DNA of 31,414 nt from CAZUAQ01 sp964618455 (lineage in GTDB: Bacteria > Planctomycetota > Phycisphaerae > UBA1845 > PWPN01), in assembly GCA_964618455.1 (NCBI GenBank), contig CAZUAQ010000057.1:1-31414 (forward strand). The letters run 5' to 3'. The translations under genes and the position numbers were made by a program. The notes under the pieces are model-generated. The model saw only the letters and a program-made list of their open reading frames with translations, did no database searches and was not told the origin of the DNA. Below, one piece after another: positions 7,587 to 14,366 of the stretch. Within the stretch, counting starts at the first letter, position 1. Each line of letters starts with the position of its first letter.

Positions 7587-8378
7587 ATGAAACGTATGGG
7601 AATGATGTGCGCGCCGATGATCCTGATGATGCCCCTGGCGGTCGGCGCCGCGCAGATCAACGTGAAGATCGAGAACCTGCAGAGCGCGGGAGGATTCTCG
7701 TTCACACCATTCTGGCTCGGCGTTCACGATGGAAGCTTCGACGTGTTCGACAGCGGACAGCCGGCGTCGAGTTTAACGGGCATCACCTCCATCGCGGAAC
7801 TCGGCGACACCGCGCCGATCACATCGCGATTCTCCTCCGAACAGCCCGGCGGTACGCAGACCACCTTCGCCGAGTCGAACGGTCCGCCGGTGTTCAGCCC
7901 AGGCGAGATGGACATGACGACGCTGGATGTCACCAGCCCGATGACGTATCGCTACCTCAATTACGCGTCGATGGTTGTTCCGTCCAACGACCTCTTCGTG
8001 GGCAATGACGACGGCATCATGCTGTTCGACGGCAGCGGCCAGTTTGCCGGTCCGATCGTGATCGACATTTACGGTGGTGACGTCTACGACAACGGCACGG
8101 AAGTCAATGACATCACGGACGGGCCGGCCTTCGTCGCGGGTCAGGTCGGTACGGAAGGCACGGACGAGACGGCCAACATCCGCTCATTCTTTACGCAGGC
8201 CGGTGATGAGACGTACATCTCGTCCATCCTGGGGGTCTCCACGCCCGCCGGTGACGTGACCACCGGTTTCGGCGATCAGACGCTCCTGGGCCGGATCACG
8301 ATCACGCCCGAGCCGACCTCGCTGGTGAGCCTCGGCGTCCTGTCGCTCTTCCTGCTGCGTCGGCGACGAAGTTTCTGA
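7587..8378 (+). CDS. Spondin-domain protein with PEP-CTERM sorting signal
   Basis: A secreted 263-residue protein. Residues 1-22 are a signal peptide ending near VGA-AQ. The body matches the Spondin_N pattern: VKIENLQ, FTPFWLGVHDGSFDVF, QPASS, and IAELGDTAPI. In animals the domain mediates adhesion; in bacteria its role is mostly unknown. The last 23 residues are a PEP-CTERM signal: PEP at 241-243, a hydrophobic stretch and an Arg cluster, recognised by an exosortase that would anchor or process the protein at the outer envelope. AAGGAG eight bases before the ATG fixes the start. No exosortase gene is in the window. It follows the ECF pair but is probably a separate transcript because a terminator lies between. 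Confidence 0.9.
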   Translation: MKRMGMMCAPMILMMPLAVGAAQINVKIENLQSAGGFSFTPFWLGVHDGSFDVFDSGQPASSLTGITSIAELGDTAPITSRFSSEQPGGTQTTFAESNGPPVFSPGEMDMTTLDVTSPMTYRYLNYASMVVPSNDLFVGNDDGIMLFDGSGQFAGPIVIDIYGGDVYDNGTEVNDITDGPAFVAGQVGTEGTDETANIRSFFTQAGDETYISSILGVSTPAGDVTTGFGDQTLLGRITITPEPTSLVSLGVLSLFLLRRRRSF

Positions 8379-8436
8379 ATCGGGTTTCCAATTTTGTTCA
8401 AGATGTCTCTGGACCAAGGGGTACATCGAGATTGGG

Positions 8437-8473
8437 CGGGCGCCTCCAGGGGAGGGGGCGCCCGTTTGCTTTT
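8437..8473 (+). terminator. Strong intrinsic terminator after the spondin-domain gene
   Basis: An 11-base-pair stem, CGGGCGCCTCC at 8437-8447 with GGGGCGCCCG-type complement at 8454-8464 (one G-T pair), loop AGGGGA, followed by a T-rich tract TTTGCTTTT. Confidence 0.85.
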
Positions 8474-8677
8474 GCCATGCTTCAAACCCTCAAAGTCGGG
8501 TTCGCTGGGGCATTGTGAAGTGCTTCATTTTCTGGAGCGCTCGCAGCGTGTCATGCGAGAATTCTCGAATCCTGACTTGAATCCTATGGCCGACAGAGCC
8601 AATAATAGATTCGAGCACCCCGACGATTCTTTTCCCGCAGAATCAAAAAATCACCAGTTGAATCGGAGACATGGAGC

Positions 8678-10069
8678 ATGCAGGCAGTCAAGAAGCTGTT
8701 CGGAATCGTTCTATTGCTTCTCATCGTGACACCCTTGTTGCTGGGTCAGGGCTGCCCACCCCCGGCTTCAAATGGCGGTGATACGGGCGATGAGGGGTCC
8801 AGTGGTGGCGATGGAGATGGCGGAAGCGATTCAGGCGGTGACGACGGTTCCGGTGACGATTCATCGGTCGACAATTCCGGCGGCAGTTCCGATTCGGCAT
8901 GGCCTCAGCAGGCGCGACTGACCGCCTTTGATGCCCAGGGGGACGATCTTTACGGCGATGCGGTGGCGGCCCATGACCAGTTGGTGATCGTCGGCACCGA
9001 GCAGAAGGATTCGCTGGCCGGCGTGGCGGACGTTTTCATCCAGTTCGCGGGTGAGTGGCAATTCTTCGAGCGTCTGACGCGCGGTTCGGCGCGTTTCCCT
9101 GAGCAGAGTTTCGGCAGCGCGGTGGCCATCAGTAACCAGCATGCCTTCGTCGGGGCACAGAAGTTCGCCATCGAGGGTTCGTTCGATATCCAGCATGGCG
9201 CGGTCTACGTGTTTCGCAACGGAGGTTCGATGTTCGAGCAGATCCAGCTCCTCACCGTTTCAGATGGGCAGGATTTCGAGTACTTCGGCAATGCCCTTGC
9301 CTACGAGGACGATCAGGGGCGATTGATTGCCGGGGCTTTCGGTCGCGAAAACTCCGCCGGCGCCGCCTACGTGTACGCCTACAACGGCTCGCAGTTCAAC
9401 CTGGAGCAGCGGCTGGTCGCCTCCGACGGCGGCAGCTTCGACAACTTCGGAAGCGCGGTGGCCATGTCGGGTGTGTACGCTCTTGTCGGCGCGCCGAACC
9501 AGGATTCCGGGCTGGGCGCTGCCTACGTGTTCGAGCGACTGGCGACGGACTGGGTCGACGTGCAGAAAATCACCGCCTCAGACGGTGTGCAGACGGATCG
9601 CTTCGGGGAGGCCGTGGCCATCGACGGCAATACGCTGGTGATCAGTGCCCCAAGCAAAATGCGCGACGGGGACGAGTTGCTGGCGGCGGGAGCGGTGTAT
9701 GTCTACGCCCGCTCCGGAAGCACGTGGTCGCTGGCTCAGAAGATCGAACCCAGTGATGAATTTGCGGGTCTCTTCGGCTCTTCGGTGGCGGTGCGTGACG
9801 GCGTGATCGCCATCGGCATCGAAGGCCAGGGACGCGTCGTGTTGTACAAGAACGACGGCAGCGCATGGACCATGACGGGCACGATCCTGCCCGATCCGGA
9901 CACGAGCGTCAGCTCCTTCGGCAATGCCGTCGCACTGACGGAGGATCTCCTGGCGGTCGGCGCGCGATCCGCGGACGTCGATAACCAGCGGGCCTCGGGC
10001 GCTGCCTTCCTCTTCGCCCCGCCCGGCAGCAACGACGGTCCGGACCTCGGCGACGACGTGCGCTTCTAG
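8678..10069 (+). CDS. FG-GAP repeat lipoprotein
   Basis: A secreted 463-residue lipoprotein. The signal peptide ends at a lipobox-like GQGC with Cys26 as the lipid attachment site. Residues 31-75 are a flexible Gly/Asp/Ser spacer. From about 80 to 450 there are six or seven repeats of about 55 residues, each with the pattern ASDG-x-FG-AVA-x-VGA-x-GAAYVF, forming a beta-propeller like FG-GAP/integrin-alpha repeats. Asp-rich loops suggest calcium binding. Surface exposure is expected. GGAG nine bases before the ATG supports the start. No partner is evident; it lies between a strong terminator and the flagellin leader, so it is probably monocistronic. Confidence 0.88.
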   Translation: MQAVKKLFGIVLLLLIVTPLLLGQGCPPPASNGGDTGDEGSSGGDGDGGSDSGGDDGSGDDSSVDNSGGSSDSAWPQQARLTAFDAQGDDLYGDAVAAHDQLVIVGTEQKDSLAGVADVFIQFAGEWQFFERLTRGSARFPEQSFGSAVAISNQHAFVGAQKFAIEGSFDIQHGAVYVFRNGGSMFEQIQLLTVSDGQDFEYFGNALAYEDDQGRLIAGAFGRENSAGAAYVYAYNGSQFNLEQRLVASDGGSFDNFGSAVAMSGVYALVGAPNQDSGLGAAYVFERLATDWVDVQKITASDGVQTDRFGEAVAIDGNTLVISAPSKMRDGDELLAAGAVYVYARSGSTWSLAQKIEPSDEFAGLFGSSVAVRDGVIAIGIEGQGRVVLYKNDGSAWTMTGTILPDPDTSVSSFGNAVALTEDLLAVGARSADVDNQRASGAAFLFAPPGSNDGPDLGDDVRF

Positions 10070-10684
10070 GGAAAGCACGTCGGTCGTGTCGGTGATGGTT
10101 CATCCGCGACAATCCTGTCAGCCTTCTCGAGTTGTACTTGGGGAGTCCACCCGGGTGGTGATCGCCGCCTGTGCTCTCTGAATTTTTCGGAATCAGAAAA
10201 AAACCGGCAGGGCGGCATTCTCGGTCCTTGCGGCACCTGTCCGGTAATACCGCGCGCTGTCAGCGAAACGGCCAAGCGTTAGCGGACATGGGGTCCGCAA
10301 TGTCCGGAAACACGTTAGGTCCGCGTGCGGGGGGCTTTCGGACCGAAGAGAGAATGTTAAAGCGCGTTCTCGGTCCAGACGATCCGAGCAGCAACTTCCA
10401 GGGAAGGAAGTCGCGATCCCGCGGCAGGAGGCTCATCCTGAGAGCTTCTTCATGAATGGTTCGGTCGCGTTTTCGCAGCAGTAGGTAGGGATACACGGAC
10501 TAACAGAGGCTGCTCACACAAGCGTGGTTCTATCGAGAACCGGCAGCCGGGGGTGGCGAGCCCGCGGCGGACCGAAACAGATCGGTGCCGTCGCAAGCCG
10601 GAACAACCGCACCGGTGAATGCGCCAGTGGTCGGCGCTTCCGGGAGTCACAAGCGGGACACGGCAAGGTGGAGGCACGTATACG
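10070..10684 (+). other. Long leader and upstream region of flagellin gene 1
   Basis: A 615-base gap without a gene. It holds a TCCGGTAA box at 10240-10247 and a TAAA-N15-AGACGAT arrangement at 10358-10383 that could be promoters. GTCCG/CGGAC inverted repeats cluster at 10282-10344. Hairpins are ACTTCC-loop AGGGAA-GGAAGT at 10394-10411, GGTTCT-ATCG-AGAACC at 10526-10541, ACCGA-N6-TCGGT at 10571-10586 and CGCTT-N11-AAGCG at 10635-10655. The start of transcription is unknown. Confidence 0.5.
10394..10411 (+). promoter_or_regulatory. Hairpin with AGGGAA loop, candidate CsrA site
   Basis: ACTTCC and GGAAGT form a perfect six-base stem presenting the hexaloop AGGGAA. CsrA/RsmA proteins favour ANGGA in a hexaloop. 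The hairpin lies in the flagellin-1 leader about 275 bases before the start codon. No csrA gene is in the window. Confidence 0.35.
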
Positions 10685-12130
10685 ATGAGTCGGATCAACA
10701 CGAACGTCATTTCACTGACGTCAGCACGCATCCTCAACAGCAACACCCAGAAGCTGAACACCGCACTCGAGCGACTCAGCACGGGCCTCCGGATCAACAG
10801 TGCCAAGGACGACCCGGCCGGCTTGATCGCCTCGGAGACGTTGCGATCGGAGATCACCGCCATCGAAGCGGCGATCAGCAACGCCCAGAGGGCCGATAAC
10901 ATCATCTCGGTGGCGGAAGGCGCGCTCCAGGAAGTCAGCGCCCTGCTGATCGAGCTGGAAGACCTGGTCGACCGCAGCGCGAACGAAGCCGGCCTGAGCA
11001 CCGAAGAGGTTCAGGCGAACCAGCTTCAGATCGATTCGATCCTGGATACCATCAACCGGATTTCGACCTCGACGGAATTCCAGGGCAAGAAGCTGCTGAA
11101 CGGTACACTGGACTACACGACGTCGGCGGTGAATCTCGGGGGTTCGACCGGTTCGGCGTTGACGAACGTCGCGATCAATTCGGCGCGGGTGCCCAACGGC
11201 GGCTTCCGTACGGTGACGGTGGATGTCACCAATTCTGCGGAGACGGCCCAGTTGATTTATGCCGGTTCAGCCACCGGAACGGGCACCACGACACTCGAAA
11301 TCAGCGGCGAATTCGGAACCGAGCAGCTCTCCTTTGCCTCCGGCACAGGGGCGGCGAGCGTGGCCACGGCCATCAACGGGTCTACCGCCCTGACGGGCAT
11401 TTCCGCCGCTGTGAGCGGCACGGGCGCCAATACGCGCATTCTCATCAACAGCACGAACTACGGCAGCGATGCCTTCGTCTCCGTCGAGGCCCTGTCGGGC
11501 ACCTTCGCGGTGAGCGGCGGCAGCAGTGCGACGCGCGACGTGGGTGTTGATGCGGGTGTCACCATCAACGGTGTGTCCGCGATCACGGACGGCCTGCAGG
11601 CATCGCTCCGCACGGCATCGCTCAGTGTCGACCTGACGCTCTCTTCCACTTTCGGGACGCAAACAGCGAATTCCAAGACCTTCCACATCAGCGGTGGGGG
11701 GGCGGACTTCAGCATTGCCCCGACGCTGGGGCTCAATGCCACCGCCAGCCTGGGCATCCAGAGTGTCTCCACGGGAAGTCTCGGAAACGCGGACCTCGGC
11801 TTCCTGTCGTCGCTGGGCAGCGGCCAGACCAACCAGTTGAGTTCGGGGAATTACGAGTCGGCACAGCGCGTCATACGCGAAGCGAATTCGCAGGTCTCGA
11901 GCCTTCGAGGGCGTCTGGGATCCTTCCAGAAAGATACGCTGGGGTCGACGATCAGCGCCTTGAACATCGCCCTCGAGAACACGCTGGCCGCGGAAAGCGC
12001 GATCCGGGATGCGGACTTCGCCAGGGAGACGAGCAATCTGACGCGTCAGCAGATCCTGGTGAACTCCGGCACGTCCGTGCTGCAGCTTGCCAACGCGGCC
12101 CCGCAGAGCATTCTGGCCCTGATCGGTTAA
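10685..12130 (+). CDS. Flagellin (filament subunit), first copy
   Basis: A structural subunit of the flagellar filament, 481 residues, exported by the flagellar type III system. The conserved N-terminal D0/D1 helices run from MSRINTNVISL to about 140, with LSTGLRINSAKDDPAGL and FQGKKLLNG. The C-terminal D1/D0 part is about 395-481, with AAESAIRDADFARETSNLTR and the ending LANAAPQSILALIG. The middle part carries Flagellin_IN-type modules (AINGSTALTGISAAVSG, TINGVSAITDGLQASL). The start at 10685 is chosen because MSRIN is the flagellin N-terminus and GGAGG lies ten bases before it; the frame extends upstream to 10619 but that part is not conserved. It is paralogous to the flagellin 590 bases downstream, down to shared phrases such as SAETAQ in the middle domain. 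Confidence 0.96.
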   Translation: MSRINTNVISLTSARILNSNTQKLNTALERLSTGLRINSAKDDPAGLIASETLRSEITAIEAAISNAQRADNIISVAEGALQEVSALLIELEDLVDRSANEAGLSTEEVQANQLQIDSILDTINRISTSTEFQGKKLLNGTLDYTTSAVNLGGSTGSALTNVAINSARVPNGGFRTVTVDVTNSAETAQLIYAGSATGTGTTTLEISGEFGTEQLSFASGTGAASVATAINGSTALTGISAAVSGTGANTRILINSTNYGSDAFVSVEALSGTFAVSGGSSATRDVGVDAGVTINGVSAITDGLQASLRTASLSVDLTLSSTFGTQTANSKTFHISGGGADFSIAPTLGLNATASLGIQSVSTGSLGNADLGFLSSLGSGQTNQLSSGNYESAQRVIREANSQVSSLRGRLGSFQKDTLGSTISALNIALENTLAAESAIRDADFARETSNLTRQQILVNSGTSVLQLANAAPQSILALIG

Positions 12131-12323
12131 TCCGGGCCATCGAAGAAACAATAAGGTCCAGGACGGAGTGATGGATGCCGATGATGAATTTCGGGCATCC
12201 CAGGATGTCCGGACGAGCAGACGAAGCGATGGCAGAGACCGGAAGCCGCGTGAGACGGGGATTTCGGTTGCTGCTTAGAAAAGGGATGGATTCGCATCGA
12301 CCATCCCCGGTCGGATGAACACG

Positions 12324-12331
12324 ACCGATAA
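12324..12331 (+). promoter_or_regulatory. Sigma-28-like -10 box upstream of flagellin 2
   Basis: ACCGATAA, one mismatch to the sigma-28 -10 consensus GCCGATAA. No TAAA element at 15-16 bases upstream. It would give a leader of roughly 385 bases. Confidence 0.3.
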
Positions 12332-12513
12332 CCCTCGGTGAACGTCCGATATCAAAAAGTTGAAATGAGTAGTGAACATATAGCTAAAGGTGGTCCGGGA
12401 AATTAGACGAAATGCCGGATGCTATCGGATGAAGCAAGCAAGCCCACCGTTGGCAACCGGGGAAGAGCACGTTAAGCTCGCAACTCGCGAGCGACTCACC
12501 AGGGACGGTGGGG

Positions 12514-12610
12514 GGTTGATCGGGAGGATCGACCTGAAGTCGGAATCGAATCGAGACTGACCATCGAACGAAACCGAACCCAACCGTGAGGCAGGCGAGG
12601 GATAACGCCT
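12514..12610 (+). promoter_or_regulatory. Two hairpins with GGA in the loop, candidate CsrA sites
   Basis: Hairpin one: GGTTGATC (12514-12521) with GATCGACC (12527-12534), eight pairs including one U-G, loop GGGAG. Hairpin two: AGGCG (12593-12597) with CGCCT (12606-12610), loop AGGGATAA. A third GGA lies in the ribosome binding site AGGGAGG at 12711-12717. This spacing of loop GGA motifs ahead of a GGA-containing Shine-Dalgarno resembles CsrA-controlled leaders. Confidence 0.35.
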
Positions 12611-12722
12611 CCTTCGGATCAGGTCACGTCGGGCAGAACATGAAGCTCGACACCAGGATGCACGGTCGCATCCTGTAGGGAGCAGGTGAATCGAGCCTGC
12701 CCCGACTGTCAGGGAGGATACC

Positions 12723-14150
12723 ATGAGTCGTATCAACACGAACATCCCCTCGATTCAAGCCACTCACAAGTTGGCGGCCAATCAGCTCGATCTCAACACC
12801 CGACTGGAACGGCTCAGTACGGGGTTGCGTATCAATCGCGGCCGGGACGATCCCGCCGGGCTGATTGCCTCGGAGACGTTGCGCAGCGAGATCCGTGGGA
12901 TCTCCCAGGCGATCGACAACTCCCAACGCGCCATCAACGTGATCTCGACCGCCGAGGGGGCGCTCAACGAGATCTCCGCCTTGCTTCTGGACATTCGTGG
13001 TCTGATCAATCATGCCGCGAACGACGGCGCCATCAGCCAGGACGAGCTCAAGGCCGATCAGCTTCAGATCGACTCCCTGATCTCCGCCATCGATCGTATC
13101 GCGAATACGACGCAGTTCGGCGGCGACAAGCTCATCAACGGCAACCTGGCGTACAACGTCTCCGGTGTTGCCGCCTCGGCCATAGCGAATACCCGGATCT
13201 TCGGTGCGCGGGTGCCCGACAACGGTACGCAGAACGTCACGGTCCAGGTGACCTCTTCCGCCGAAACCGCGCAGGTGGCGCTGTCCGCCGCCACATTGAC
13301 GTCGAACCTGACCGTGGCCGTCGCCGGTGAGTATGGCACGGTATCGCTGTCGCTGGCGAGCGGCCAGACCGCATCGCAGATTGCGGCGGCCATCAACGGT
13401 GAGACCTTGTCGACGGGTGTCTCCGCGTCGGTCAGCGGTGCGTCGGTGGTTCTCAACAGCACGAGCTACGGTGATGACAAGTTCGTTTCCGTCAAGGCGA
13501 TCAACGGCAGCTTTGATCTTGTCGGTGGCACGACCATCACCACAGGCAATGAGTCGCGCGACTACGGTGTGGACACGGGCGTTCTCATCAACGGCCAGTC
13601 GGCCAGTGTGGAAGGACTTCAGGCCAGTGTTCGCACGGGGAGCCTGGATGCGAACATCGAATTGACCGCTGCCCGCGCGACCACGCTTGGCTCGAGTTCC
13701 TTTACACTGACCGGTGGCGGTGCCACATTCCAGATCGGGCCGGTGGTGAATCTCAACGGGCAAGTGTCCATCGGACTTCCTTCCGTGGATTCGACGAACC
13801 TCGGCAACGCCACGCTCGGATTCCTGAACACCATCGGAGACGGCCAATCCAACTCGGTCATCGGCGGCAACTACCAGAATGCCGAACGCATCCTGGTCGA
13901 AGCCATCAGCCAGGTGGCGGTCATCCGCGGCCGGCTCGGTGGTCTGCAGCGAAACCAGATCGAAACCAACATCAACAGCCAGCGTGTCGCGCTGGAGAAC
14001 GTATCCGCGGCGGAGTCCGCCATTCGAGATGCCGACATTGCGGTCGAAGTGGCCGCTCTGACCCGATCCCAGATCCTGGTTCAGAGCACCACGTCGATTC
14101 TGGGGATCGCCAACCAGCTACCCCAGAACGTGCTGTCGCTTCTCGGGTAG
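12723..14150 (+). CDS. Flagellin (filament subunit), second copy
   Basis: A second filament subunit, 475 residues. The N-terminal D0/D1 segment begins MSRINTNIPSIQATHKL and includes LSTGLRINRGRDDPAGLIASE and FGGDKLINGN. The C-terminal segment includes AAESAIRDADIAVEVAALTR and ends GIANQLPQNVLSLLG. The central domain has Flagellin_IN modules (AAINGETLSTGVSASVSG, LINGQSASVEGLQASV). The ATG has AGGGAGG five bases upstream. The ends are close to those of the first flagellin while the leaders and centres differ, so this is an older tandem duplication rather than a fresh copy. A strong terminator follows, so the gene can be transcribed apart from fliD. Confidence 0.96.
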   Translation: MSRINTNIPSIQATHKLAANQLDLNTRLERLSTGLRINRGRDDPAGLIASETLRSEIRGISQAIDNSQRAINVISTAEGALNEISALLLDIRGLINHAANDGAISQDELKADQLQIDSLISAIDRIANTTQFGGDKLINGNLAYNVSGVAASAIANTRIFGARVPDNGTQNVTVQVTSSAETAQVALSAATLTSNLTVAVAGEYGTVSLSLASGQTASQIAAAINGETLSTGVSASVSGASVVLNSTSYGDDKFVSVKAINGSFDLVGGTTITTGNESRDYGVDTGVLINGQSASVEGLQASVRTGSLDANIELTAARATTLGSSSFTLTGGGATFQIGPVVNLNGQVSIGLPSVDSTNLGNATLGFLNTIGDGQSNSVIGGNYQNAERILVEAISQVAVIRGRLGGLQRNQIETNINSQRVALENVSAAESAIRDADIAVEVAALTRSQILVQSTTSILGIANQLPQNVLSLLG

Positions 14151-14184
14151 TCGCAGGAGGCGACGGCTCGGGAGAGAACATGGG

Positions 14185-14221
14185 ACCGGTTCCGGGCCTT
14201 CGGGCCAGGAACCGGTTTTTT
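14185..14221 (+). terminator. Strong intrinsic terminator after flagellin 2
   Basis: ACCGGTTCC (14185-14193) pairs with GGAACCGGT (14208-14216). Inside, after one mismatch, GGCC-TTCG-GGCC forms a stem capped by a UUCG tetraloop. Six T follow at 14216-14221. Confidence 0.92.
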
Positions 14222-14247
14222 CATGCCTTCTCGGAATCGCGTTCACG

Positions 14248-14255
14248 TCCGATAA
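14248..14255 (+). promoter_or_regulatory. Sigma-28-like -10 box upstream of fliD
   Basis: TCCGATAA, one mismatch to GCCGATAA, about 110 bases before the fliD start and just after the flagellin-2 terminator, where a new promoter is needed. No recognisable TAAA -35 element. Confidence 0.35.
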
Positions 14256-14366
14256 GCAAAGCTCGCGGTGATCCTTCTCATTTCCGGAGATTCCTGATGA
14301 AGTCCGGAGAAATCGTGGACCGATGAATACCCGGAGGGAGAATCCGCGCTCCGAGGGAGGTAGCGA

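Larger units (their letters stand above)
12131..12722 (+). other. Long leader and upstream region of flagellin gene 2
   Basis: A 592-base gap between the flagellins without a gene. A seven-base stem GGATGCC/GGCATCC at 12173-12200 may end the first transcript, though no T run follows. ACCGATAA lies at 12324-12331. An AT-rich patch at about 12350-12412 contains TAAA-N16-AGACGA. Hairpins follow: GCTCGC-AACTC-GCGAGC at 12476-12492, one with loop GGGAG at 12514-12534 and one with loop AGGGATAA at 12593-12610. Confidence 0.5.

Noticed and set aside
10054..10082. CGACGTGC/GCACGTCG inverted repeat across the stop codon of the FG-GAP gene
   Set aside because: No T run follows and the left arm is coding sequence, so it is not called as a terminator.
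10590..10599. GTCGCAAGCC in the flagellin-1 leader, reminiscent of the c-di-GMP-I riboswitch core
   Set aside because: The other conserved parts of that riboswitch (GGCAAACC stretch, tetraloop and receptor) are missing.
10070..12722. Sigma-54 promoters for the flagellins
   Set aside because: No GG-N10-GC arrangement of the TGGCAC-N5-TTGC type was found in either upstream region.
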